64,000 bases of DNA from Shimia ponticola. GTDB taxonomy: Bacteria; Pseudomonadota; Alphaproteobacteria; Rhodobacterales; Rhodobacteraceae. Positions 53,010 to 60,934 of the stretch are shown here, in pieces. The notes under the pieces were generated by a model, which was given only the letters and a program-made list of their open reading frames with translations, was not told the DNA's origin and made no database searches. The DNA is taken from contig NZ_VCDK01000006.1 in assembly GCF_007995215.1 (NCBI RefSeq), forward strand, positions 584,125-648,124, given 5' to 3'. The translations under genes were made by a program, and so were the position numbers. The stretch's first letter is position 1. The number at the start of each line of letters is the position of its first letter.

Positions 53010-53693
53010 ATGTGTGGGCGGTTTGCGGTCACTCTTCCGGATGATGCCATGGCGGCGCTCTTTGATGCGCTTGCGGCCAATGACCTTCCGGATGTGCCCA
53101 ATTACAACGTTTGCCCGACCAACCAAATCAGTGTCGTAACAAGCGATGAGGGGACGCGGCGTTTGCGTCCGATGCGCTGGGGGTTCCTGCCGCATTGGTA
53201 CAAGACGCCCAATGGCGGTCCGCTGTTGATCAATGCCCGGTCCGAGACGATTGCCGAAAAGCCTGCTTTCAAGGCCGCGTGCCGCGAGCGGCGCTGCCTG
53301 ATAACCTGCACGGGGTTTTATGAATGGACCAAAACGCCAGAGGGGCAGCGTCTGCCTTGGTATATCTATCGCGCGGACGGTGCGCCGATGGTGTTTGCCG
53401 GGGTATGGCAGGACTGGCGCGCCAGGGACGACAGCGGCGACGAATTCACCACAACCGCCATTGTGACCTGTGCAGCCAATGATCCGATGTCAAAGATACA
53501 TCACCGGATGCCGGTGGTGTTGGAACCGGACGATTGGGGCAAATGGCTGGGTGAAGAGGGCAAGGGGGCTGCAACCCTCATGCGGCCTGCTGCCGATGAT
53601 GTGCTCGACTATTTTCGTGTCGATCCTGCGGTAAATTCAAACCGCGCGGCGGGCGCTCAACTGATCGAACCGCTCGATCCGTCCGAGATTTGA
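53010..53693 (+). CDS. Abasic-site DNA-protein cross-link protein (YedK/HMCES, SRAP)
   Basis: 227 residues of the SRAP family. Cys2 (MCGRFAV) forms a thiazolidine link to abasic sites in single-stranded DNA after Met removal. Supporting residues are Asn in PLLINARSETI, Glu in CTGFYEWTKTPEG and His in KIHHRMPVVL. It shields abasic sites from nucleases during replication. It follows the methyltransferase by two bases, and its last 37 bases overlap the end of the converging TetR gene. Confidence 0.94.
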   Translation: MCGRFAVTLPDDAMAALFDALAANDLPDVPNYNVCPTNQISVVTSDEGTRRLRPMRWGFLPHWYKTPNGGPLLINARSETIAEKPAFKAACRERRCLITCTGFYEWTKTPEGQRLPWYIYRADGAPMVFAGVWQDWRARDDSGDEFTTTAIVTCAANDPMSKIHHRMPVVLEPDDWGKWLGEEGKGAATLMRPAADDVLDYFRVDPAVNSNRAAGAQLIEPLDPSEI

Positions 53694-54223
53694 GCAAAGA
53701 GGGCAACGGCCTGATCCGCGGTCGCCGAATGCCCCGTTGCATCTAGCATCTCGATCCCATCCAAGATTGTGAGGATCAGCGCTGTTGCCGCTTCAGGGTC
53801 GGGATCGTCAACGGGCAAGCGCAAACGCACCCAATTTAGGAAATAGCCCTGAATCTCATGGACAGCCTTGGCATAGTTTGGCTCGCCCGCCTTGGCATGG
53901 GACACTGCCTCGAACCAGATGCGCAGATGTCCGGCGAGTTCCGGACGCCGGATTAGCGGCACAATCTGGGCGAGGCATTCGGCTCTACTTCTTGCCGGTT
54001 CAGTTGGCCGCGACGCGTCCAGACCGTCGGAAAAGCCCTGAGCGAGATAGTCAAGCAACGCCGCGACAAGCTCTTCCTTTGACCCGAAGTGATAGATCAG
54101 CATGCGGTCGCTTGTTCCCGCCGCCTTGGCAAGTGGCCGCAATGATGCCGTTGCCAGCCCATTTGCCAGAACATGTGGCGCCATCGCAGCCAACAAAAGC
54201 TCTTTCGTCATGCGTTTTGCCAT
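53657..54223 (-). CDS. TetR-family repressor
   Basis: 188 residues. The HTH is LRPLAKAAGTSDRMLIYHFG (about 28-47), followed by SKEELVAALLDYLAQGFSDG. The ligand domain is helical with no recognisable specificity. It is divergent from the membrane-protein gene at 54305. Two perfect TGTAGC-N4-GCTACA palindromes lie between the two starts, at 54232-54247 and 54260-54275, so it probably represses both genes. The first lies only nine bases before its own ATG. Confidence 0.9.
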   Translation of the reverse strand: MAKRMTKELLLAAMAPHVLANGLATASLRPLAKAAGTSDRMLIYHFGSKEELVAALLDYLAQGFSDGLDASRPTEPARSRAECLAQIVPLIRRPELAGHLRIWFEAVSHAKAGEPNYAKAVHEIQGYFLNWVRLRLPVDDPDPEAATALILTILDGIEMLDATGHSATADQAVALFAQISDGSSGSIS

Positions 54224-54230
54224 GACCTTC

Positions 54231-54275
54231 TTGTAGCGACTGCTACAATCGGGGTAAAGTGTAGCACTCGCTACA
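54231..54275. promoter_or_regulatory. Twin TetR operators
   Basis: TGTAGC-GACT-GCTACA (54232-54247) and TGTAGC-ACTC-GCTACA (54260-54275): identical perfect half-sites with different 4-base centres, 28 bases apart centre to centre, within the 81 bases between a TetR gene and its divergent neighbour. Confidence 0.85.
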
Positions 54276-54304
54276 GAATCGCAACGCTAGAGAAAGTGCC
54301 CAAG

Positions 54305-54724
54305 ATGACGTCATTTACCTTTGTCGAAATAGCGCCCATGATCGCGCTCTTTGCTGTTCTGGCATATGGTGTTTGGGTGACCGCAGGACCGGATGGTCAA
54401 TGGCAGCCGCCTCTAGCGGCATGGATTATCCCGGCGGGGCTGTCGGCCCTGTTCGGCGCCTTTTCCATTGCAACGCTCTGGCAAGAGGGTTTGATCGCCG
54501 TCTACACCAACCATTCGCAGAACTTGTGGGGTAATCAGGTGTGGTTTGACTTGCTCTTGGCGGTGGCCATGTCGTGGACACTGCTGTTGCCATACGCACG
54601 TCGCCACGGAACACGCATCCTACCTTGGATGATCTTTGTTTTTGCGACAGCTAGCATTGGCCTATTGGCTTTGGCCGCGCGGGTTCTCTACCTTGAAGCA
54701 CGCAGGCCCAAACACAACGCATAG
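54305..54724 (+). CDS. Small membrane protein under TetR control
   Basis: 139 residues with four predicted membrane helices (EIAPMIALFAVLAYGVWVTA, LAAWIIPAGLSALFGAFSIA, NQVWFDLLLAVAMSWTLLLP and ILPWMIFVFATASIGLLALA). The pattern resembles DUF2834-like proteins. A loop with HSQNLWGNQVWFDL is conserved-looking. ATG 54305 was chosen because upstream sequence is the operator region. A ligand released by the repressor would presumably be handled by this protein, but that is inference. Confidence 0.8.
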   Translation: MTSFTFVEIAPMIALFAVLAYGVWVTAGPDGQWQPPLAAWIIPAGLSALFGAFSIATLWQEGLIAVYTNHSQNLWGNQVWFDLLLAVAMSWTLLLPYARRHGTRILPWMIFVFATASIGLLALAARVLYLEARRPKHNA

Positions 54725-54738
54725 TACGTGCCATCACA

Positions 54739-54769
54739 AAAAACGACCGCCTGCAAATGCGGGCGGTCG
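54739..54769. terminator. Hairpin after the TetR-controlled gene
   Basis: CGACCGCC (54744-54751) and GGCGGTCG (54762-54769) pair around a ten-base loop. An A-run precedes it, so the T-run is on the minus strand, where no gene reads into it; on the plus strand it ends the 54305 transcript without a T-run. Confidence 0.5.
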
Positions 54770-54905
54770 GCCAGTTGGGGAGGAAAATTATTCTTAACCA
54801 TACCGCTGAAATGAGGCGAAACTGTGTCATGGCTTCTTGCCGGGTCACTGGCGGCGTTTGAGGCTTGACGATAATCGTCCTGCCCCATATCCCATCCGGT
54901 ACCGA

Positions 54906-54979
54906 GCGGGCATGGTGAAATGGTATCACACGAGCCTTCCAAGCTCTTGGTGCGGGTTCGATTCCCGCTGCCCGCTCCA
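54906..54979 (+). tRNA. tRNA-Gly (anticodon UCC), CCA encoded
   Basis: Acceptor GCGGGCA pairs with TGCCCGC; D arm GTGA/TCAC; anticodon loop CTTCCAA with anticodon TCC; T arm GCGGG-TTCGATT-CCCGC; discriminator T and encoded CCA. The anticodon stem is CGAGC/GCTCT, so the outermost pair is a C-U mismatch. All other stems are perfect. Confidence 0.95.
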
Positions 54980-55085
54980 GCTTCTCCAAACCTGTTTCAC
55001 CCTGCGACAATGGGCATGTCCCAGAGCCTTGTTGCACGCGCTGACTCCGGCTAAGTCCTGACAAACTGCAAAACGGGGGCCTGTA

Positions 55086-56885
55086 ATGGCTGATACTGGC
55101 CAAGCTGGGCAGAACATCATCGAAAAGCCAGGCGATCGGGCCAAGTCGAAAAAGGTTGGCGTTCTGCGTGCCCTGATCCCCTTTTTTGCCCCCTACAAGC
55201 CCGCTGTTGCGCTTGCCATCGTTGCTTTGTTGGTAACGGCGACCGTGTCGCTCTTGCTGCCCATCGCTGCACGGCGGGTGATTGACGGATTCAACCAGGA
55301 CATCACACAGCTCAACAGCTATTTCCTGGCGGCGTTTGGCTTTGCTTTGGTTTTCGCGCTGGGCACGGCGCTGCGCTATTGGGTCGTGACTCGACTGGGC
55401 GAACGCGTGGTCGCGGATATCCGGAAGGCCGTGTTCGACAACATGATCGGCATGAGCCCCAGCTATTTTGAGCGGCTGATGACCGGTGAGGTTCTGAGCC
55501 GGATCACGACGGACACCACCCTTTTGCTGACGGTTGTCGGCTCATCCATGAGCTGGTTCCTCCGGAATATCCTATTGCTGTCCGGCGGATTGGTTCTGAT
55601 GCTGATCACATCGCCAAAGCTGACAGGCATGGTGCTGTTGCTGGTACCGGTGGTGATGCTGCCGATCTTTATCTTGGGCCGCCGTCTGCGGAGCCTCTCG
55701 AAAGAAAACCAGGATTTGATTGCTGCGTCGTCCGGCAAGGCATCCGAGAGCCTTCTTTCGTTGCAGACCGTTCAGGCCTTCACCCACGAAGCGCTGAGCC
55801 GCAACCAATTCTCAGAAGTGACAGAGGCATCGTTCCTGTCTGCCCGGCGCCGCATCACGGTGCGTGCGATGATCACGGCGATCATTATCTTCGTGGTCTT
55901 TAACGGTATTCTTGGCGTGCTGTGGATTGGCGCGACGGACGTGCGCAACGGCCTGATGACGGCGGGCGAGCTTGTGCAGTTCCTGATCTATGCGGGTATC
56001 GTGGCCTCTTCTGTGGCGGCCTTGTCTGAACTCTGGACCGAACTGCAACGGGCGGCTGGCGCGACAGAGCGCTTGATCGAATTGATGTCTGCCAACGACC
56101 TTATTGAGGATCCCGTGACCCCGGCCAAGGCTGTTGCCGGGCCGATCAAGTTCGACAATGTCAGCTTTACCTTTCCAAGCCGTCCGGACACCCCCGCGCT
56201 GGATGAGGTGTCTTTCACGGTGTCACCCGGCGAGACGGTGGCCCTTGTCGGGCCGTCAGGAGCCGGGAAATCCACCGTGATCCAGTTGCTGCTTAGGTTT
56301 TACGATCCGGTCTCTGGCGCGGTGCGTTTTGGGGATTCGGCCTTGACCGAACTGAGCCGTCAGGAATTCCGGCGCTTGATTGCGTTGGTCCCGCAGGATC
56401 CGGTGATCTTTGCGGCCTCTGCATTTGATAACATTCGCTTTGGACGCCCTGACGCCACACAGGCAGATGTCGAAGCCGCGGCGAAGGCGGCGGCGGCTCA
56501 TGATTTCATCATGGACCTGCCAGAGGGCTATGACACCTATGTCGGCGAGCGTGGGGTGATGCTGTCTGGTGGGCAGAAACAGCGCATTGCCATTGCGCGC
56601 GCCATCTTGCGCGATGCACCTGTCCTGCTGCTGGACGAAGCAACAAGCGCCCTCGATGCCGAAAGCGAATATGCCGTACAACAGGCATTCGAGACGTTGG
56701 CGCAGGATCGCACGACCATCGTCGTCGCGCACAGGCTGGCGACGGTTAAGTCCGCGGACCGCATCATCGTCATGGACGGAGGGCGTGTGGTGGCCCAAGG
56801 CACACATGCGCAACTGGTCGAACAGGGCGGCCTCTATGCGCGCCTCGCGCGGTTGCAATTCACCGAAGATATCGCAGCGGAATAA
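55086..56885 (+). CDS. Half-size ABC exporter (ABCB/MsbA-like)
   Basis: 599 residues. Six membrane helices lie in the first 330 (VALAIVALLVTATVSLLLPI, LVFALGTALRYWVVTRLGE, FLRNILLLSGGLVLMLITS). The nucleotide domain has Walker A VGPSGAGKST, signature LSGGQKQRIAIARAIL, Walker B VLLLDEATSALD and the switch His in VVAHRLATV. It forms homodimers or pairs with another half. Lipid or hydrophobic-compound export is usual. The acyl-CoA synthetase gene follows after 93 bases and a second half-exporter lies beyond it. Confidence 0.93.
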   Translation: MADTGQAGQNIIEKPGDRAKSKKVGVLRALIPFFAPYKPAVALAIVALLVTATVSLLLPIAARRVIDGFNQDITQLNSYFLAAFGFALVFALGTALRYWVVTRLGERVVADIRKAVFDNMIGMSPSYFERLMTGEVLSRITTDTTLLLTVVGSSMSWFLRNILLLSGGLVLMLITSPKLTGMVLLLVPVVMLPIFILGRRLRSLSKENQDLIAASSGKASESLLSLQTVQAFTHEALSRNQFSEVTEASFLSARRRITVRAMITAIIIFVVFNGILGVLWIGATDVRNGLMTAGELVQFLIYAGIVASSVAALSELWTELQRAAGATERLIELMSANDLIEDPVTPAKAVAGPIKFDNVSFTFPSRPDTPALDEVSFTVSPGETVALVGPSGAGKSTVIQLLLRFYDPVSGAVRFGDSALTELSRQEFRRLIALVPQDPVIFAASAFDNIRFGRPDATQADVEAAAKAAAAHDFIMDLPEGYDTYVGERGVMLSGGQKQRIAIARAILRDAPVLLLDEATSALDAESEYAVQQAFETLAQDRTTIVVAHRLATVKSADRIIVMDGGRVVAQGTHAQLVEQGGLYARLARLQFTEDIAAE

Positions 56886-56978
56886 CCTCGAAACGCCGCG
56901 TTAATCTTGCACTAGCGAAAAAGACGTCTCACAGTCCTTCCCAATCTGGCGGCAAGTCAGTTTCAGGGGAGGAAGCAA

Positions 56979-58868
56979 ATGCCATCGCCATTCAGAAATG
57001 TGGCGGATCGCGACGCGATTCAAAGTCAAGCAACCTGGGCCGAGCGGGACATTCCCGTCACCATGCTGGAGTTCATCGACAGCGTGGCAGATCGGCATGG
57101 AAACCGGCCCGGTGTCAGTTTCCAGATTACGTCTGGCCCCAAGGACAAGGCCGAGACTTTGACATGGCAGGAATTCCGCAATCAGTCGGTGCAGGCGGCC
57201 AACTTCTTCCGTTCGTTGGGGGTCGGTCCGAATGATGCGGTTGCCTATATGCTTCCGATTTGCACCGAGGCCGCGGTCACGCTTGTGGGGGGCGCGATTG
57301 CCGGTATCGCCAACCCTGTGAACCCGTTGCTCGACGCTGAGCAGATCGCGGCGATCCTGCGTGAAACGAACGCCAAGGTCCTTGTGACGCTCAAGACCTT
57401 CCCGAAGACGGATGTCGCCCAAAAAGCGGCGGCTGCTGTAGCGATGGCCCCGAATGTTGAGCATGTCGTCGAAGTGGACCTGCTGCGGTATCTGAGCCCG
57501 CCAAAAAGCTGGATCGCAAACCTGATCCGGCCCAAGAATCCGGTCAGCCACAAAGCCAAGGTGCATCCTTTCACACAGTCTGTGGCGCGTCAGAACACGC
57601 AGCCCGATTGGCAAGAACCGCGTGAAGACCGTGTCGGGGCCTATTTCCATACCGGTGGTACAACCGGCATGCCCAAGGTCGCGCAGCACACCTATGGTGG
57701 CATGATCTACAACGGTTGGGTCGGCAACGAGCTGCTCTTCTCGGAAGGCGACACGATCCTGTGTCCATTGCCGCTTTTCCACGTATTCGCCTGTCACCCG
57801 ATCCTGATGTCGATGATCGCGTCCGGCGCCCATGTCGTTTTCCCGACACCGCAGGGCTATCGCGGCGACGGGGTTTTTGACAACTTCTGGAAGCTGATCG
57901 AACGGTGGAATGTGACCTTCATGATCACCGTACCAACGGCTCTTTCCGCGCTGATGCAGCGGCCCGTTAATGCAGATGTGTCCTCGCTGCGCACCGCTTT
58001 CTCGGGTTCCGCACCGTTGCCTGTCGAGCTTTACAAACGCTTTGAAAAGGCGACGGGTGTTGAGATCATCGAAGGTTATGGTCTGACCGAGGCGACCTGT
58101 CTGGTCAGCTGTAATCCGATTGATGGTGACAAGAAGATCGGGTCAATTGGCATTCCTTTCCCCTATTGTGACGTCAAAATCCTCTCGGATACCAAAGACG
58201 GACCGCATGAGATGGGCGTTGATGAGATCGGTGAAATCTGCATCTCGAACCCCGGTGTTTTTGCGGGCAATACCTATACCGAGGCGGACAAGAACAAGAA
58301 CCTGTTCCATTTCGATGAATACCTGCGGACAGGTGATCTGGGCCGTAAGGACGCGGATGGATACCTGTGGATCACAGGACGCGCCAAAGACCTGATCATT
58401 CGGGGCGGTCACAACATCGACCCAGCCGAGATCGAAGAGGCGCTGGCCGGACACGACGCCGTTGCCTTTGTCGGAGCGATTGGCCAGCCTGATGCCCACG
58501 CCGGCGAAATTCCCTGCGCCTATGTTGAATTGGTCGAAGGGGCCTCAGTCACTACGGACGAGCTGATGGCGTTCTGCGAAAAGCACGTTCACGAACGCGC
58601 CGCGCAACCCAAATACGTCGAAGTGTTGGATGAATTGCCCAAGACCGCAGTGGGCAAGGTGTTCAAACCAGACCTCCGTCGCCTCGCGATCACGCGAATT
58701 TATGACAAGGCGCTGGCGGATGCAGGCGTGTCGGCCCATGTGGCCAGCGTCACCGAAGACAAAAAGCGCGGTTTGGTTGCTCAACTCGCCAACACCGGAA
58801 ACGCGACGGACGACGACGTCACCAAGGTGCTGGGCAGCTTTACGCGCCCGTGGGAGTGGGCGGCCTAG
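56979..58868 (+). CDS. Acyl-CoA synthetase, AMP-forming
   Basis: 629 residues. The nucleotide loop is FHTGGTTGMPKVAQHTYGG, IIEGYGLTEATCLVSCNP the A5 motif, YLRTGDLGRKDADGYLWITG the hinge and LPKTAVGKVFKPDLRRLAIT the catalytic-lysine motif. HTGGTTG deviates from the usual TSGTTG and marks a branch of large acyl-CoA synthetases. The C-terminus is about 40 residues longer than in short ligases. GGGGAGGAA precedes ATG 56979. It is flanked by two ABC half-exporters, suggesting coupling of acyl activation to lipid export, which is inference. Confidence 0.92.
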   Translation: MPSPFRNVADRDAIQSQATWAERDIPVTMLEFIDSVADRHGNRPGVSFQITSGPKDKAETLTWQEFRNQSVQAANFFRSLGVGPNDAVAYMLPICTEAAVTLVGGAIAGIANPVNPLLDAEQIAAILRETNAKVLVTLKTFPKTDVAQKAAAAVAMAPNVEHVVEVDLLRYLSPPKSWIANLIRPKNPVSHKAKVHPFTQSVARQNTQPDWQEPREDRVGAYFHTGGTTGMPKVAQHTYGGMIYNGWVGNELLFSEGDTILCPLPLFHVFACHPILMSMIASGAHVVFPTPQGYRGDGVFDNFWKLIERWNVTFMITVPTALSALMQRPVNADVSSLRTAFSGSAPLPVELYKRFEKATGVEIIEGYGLTEATCLVSCNPIDGDKKIGSIGIPFPYCDVKILSDTKDGPHEMGVDEIGEICISNPGVFAGNTYTEADKNKNLFHFDEYLRTGDLGRKDADGYLWITGRAKDLIIRGGHNIDPAEIEEALAGHDAVAFVGAIGQPDAHAGEIPCAYVELVEGASVTTDELMAFCEKHVHERAAQPKYVEVLDELPKTAVGKVFKPDLRRLAITRIYDKALADAGVSAHVASVTEDKKRGLVAQLANTGNATDDDVTKVLGSFTRPWEWAA

Positions 58869-58893
58869 CCCACGACCATCGTGCGCACGTCTT

Positions 58894-58929
58894 GGGGCAG
58901 TGTGTCCGCGCGGCACGCTGCCCCTTTTC
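58894..58929 (+). terminator. Terminator after the acyl-CoA synthetase gene
   Basis: GGGGCAG (58894-58900) and CTGCCCC (58918-58924) pair, extended inward by GTG/CAC with one-base bulges. The stem is followed by TTTTC, 26 bases past the stop, so the downstream ABC gene probably has its own promoter. Confidence 0.8.
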
Positions 58930-59058
58930 ATTTGTGACGTTCCGGTCGGGCCTGTTGTGTCATTGCCATCAACCGCTTACATGACGCCGTGGCGGTCGAG
59001 CCAAGTAACCGGCACGCGCCTGCAAGTCTTGGCTGACGACAAAGGGGCCTGATCTGGC

Positions 59059-60837
59059 ATGGGACTGTTTCGGACGTCAAAGAACGGCCCCCTGTTCACG
59101 CCGCGCGACAAGGACAATCTTGGCTGGTTCTGGACGAACTATTTCAAGAAGCGCAGCCCTTGGCTGATTGTCGTTTTCGTTTTCGTCGGCATTCAGGCGC
59201 TTGTTTACCAACAGTTTCTGGCGCTGACCGAGAACGGGCTGCGGGTCATCTTTGATAGCGGTGACGTTCAAGCGCTGTTTCGCGTCTGTGCCATCGTTTT
59301 TGGGCTGTTTCTGATCCGTGCGATCGTGAGCTATCTCACCGCACGCCTATCTGCGATCCTTGCCTCCGGCGCGGTCAAGGAACTGCGGATCGATATGATC
59401 AATCACATGATGACGCTCGATCTGGCGTATTTCGAGCGCACACGGTCGGGACAGGTGATGAACCGGCTTGTGCGACAGACCGGAACCCTATCGTCACTGG
59501 TCGGCCAGAGCACGGTGAATGCCCTGCGTGATATCGTGACGATTGTCGTGGTCGCTATCTACCTGATCTACAAAAGCGCGATACTGTTTGCGGCGGCCAT
59601 CATTGTCGTCCCCGCGATTGTCCTATTGGTCAACGCGATTTCAGCGCGTGTGAAAAAGGCGCAACGCCAGACCGAAGCCGCGAATGCGGAATTCATGAAC
59701 GGCATCGAAGAGATGCTTGGCGGGATGCGCACGGTCAAGATCTCGAACCAGGAACCGATGGAGGCCGAGCGCATCGGGGGCACGGCGCGCAAGCTGCGCA
59801 AGCTGGCCATCCGCCTGAATTCGATCCATGCGCTGGTTTTGCCGTCACTCGATATGACCTCTGCGGTCGTCTACACGCTTGTCATTGGTGGTGGCGGTTA
59901 CCTTGCGCTGTCGGGGACAGCCGGATTTGACGGTGCATCGATCATTACGTTCCTTCTGGGCATGGTCCTGATCTTTGATCCGGCCCGCCACTTTGCCAAA
60001 TTCGTCGCCCAATTGCAGGGCCAGATGGTGGTTCTCGATCAGGTGCGGGATGTGTTCCGCGAGCAGCCGCTGATTGCTGACAAACCCGATGCCCGTGCCG
60101 ACATCGACCACTCCGGCGACATCGTTCTTGAGAATGTGAGCTTTGGGTATTCCGAGGGTCAGCCGTTGTTCAATGGGCTGAATATGACGCTTGAGGGCGG
60201 CAAGACGACAGCGATCGTCGGAGGCACAGGGTCGGGCAAAACCACCGTCCTCAGCCTGCTCGCACGGCTTTATGAAGTTCAGGGCGGGCGCGTATCCATC
60301 GGTGGCACCGACATCCGTGATATCAAGCTCGAAACGCTGCGGCGCGCGTTTTCGATGGTCGCGCAGGACATCGTGATTTTTAACAACACGATCTGGGAAA
60401 ACATCAAATATGTGCGCCCCGAAGCTACGGATGATGAAGTCTGGGCTGCGGCCGAGGCCGCGACGATCGCCGATCTGATCCGTCAGCGTGGCGATGCCGA
60501 ATTGGGACCCAAGGGCAATCAGCTGTCTGGCGGCCAGAAACAGCGGATCGCGATTGCCCGCGCCTTCCTGCGCACTGCGCCAATCCTTTTGTTGGACGAA
60601 GCGACCTCGGCACTGGACCAGAAAACCGAGGAACGCATTCAATCATCCTTGAACACGTTGTCCTCGGACAAGACGGTTGTGATCATCGCGCACCGCCTGT
60701 CTTCGATCACGCATGCCGACAAGATATATTTGATGGATGCTGGGCGGATCGTCGAACAAGGGACCCATGCAGAGTTGATGGCTCTCAACGGTCTTTATGC
60801 GCAGATGTACTCATCCCAGAAAGAAAACTACGTGTGA
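59059..60837 (+). CDS. Half-size ABC exporter, second
   Basis: 592 residues. Membrane helices include WLIVVFVFVGIQALVYQQFL, CAIVFGLFLIRAIVSYL and DIVTIVVVAIYLIYKSAILF. Nucleotide domain: Walker A VGGTGSGKTT, signature LSGGQKQRIAIARAFL, Walker B ILLLDEATSALD, switch IIAHRLSS. It resembles MsbA-type lipid flippases (RSGQVMNRLVRQT in the coupling region) and differs clearly from the first half-exporter, so each may act alone or together as a heterodimer. Confidence 0.92.
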   Translation: MGLFRTSKNGPLFTPRDKDNLGWFWTNYFKKRSPWLIVVFVFVGIQALVYQQFLALTENGLRVIFDSGDVQALFRVCAIVFGLFLIRAIVSYLTARLSAILASGAVKELRIDMINHMMTLDLAYFERTRSGQVMNRLVRQTGTLSSLVGQSTVNALRDIVTIVVVAIYLIYKSAILFAAAIIVVPAIVLLVNAISARVKKAQRQTEAANAEFMNGIEEMLGGMRTVKISNQEPMEAERIGGTARKLRKLAIRLNSIHALVLPSLDMTSAVVYTLVIGGGGYLALSGTAGFDGASIITFLLGMVLIFDPARHFAKFVAQLQGQMVVLDQVRDVFREQPLIADKPDARADIDHSGDIVLENVSFGYSEGQPLFNGLNMTLEGGKTTAIVGGTGSGKTTVLSLLARLYEVQGGRVSIGGTDIRDIKLETLRRAFSMVAQDIVIFNNTIWENIKYVRPEATDDEVWAAAEAATIADLIRQRGDAELGPKGNQLSGGQKQRIAIARAFLRTAPILLLDEATSALDQKTEERIQSSLNTLSSDKTVVIIAHRLSSITHADKIYLMDAGRIVEQGTHAELMALNGLYAQMYSSQKENYV

Positions 60838-60843
60838 CTGAAC

Positions 60844-60868
60844 GCGCGCTGTACATACGACAGCGCGC
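60844..60868. other. Hairpin after the second ABC exporter gene
   Basis: GCGCGCTGT (60844-60852) and ACAGCGCGC (60860-60868) pair perfectly around seven bases, immediately after the stop. No T-run follows; termination is possible but not shown. Confidence 0.5.
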
Positions 60869-60934
60869 ACTGTAGGCGGGCAGACTTGTTGACATGGCGC
60901 GTCAAGCTGGCTGCGCCGACCCGAAGGATACCCC

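Noticed and set aside
54651..55103. A 150-codon minus-strand frame across the tRNA-Gly gene
   Set aside because: It contains the string AAGIEPAPRAWKARVIPFHH, which is the well-known translation of the complement of a tRNA and is often misannotated as protein.
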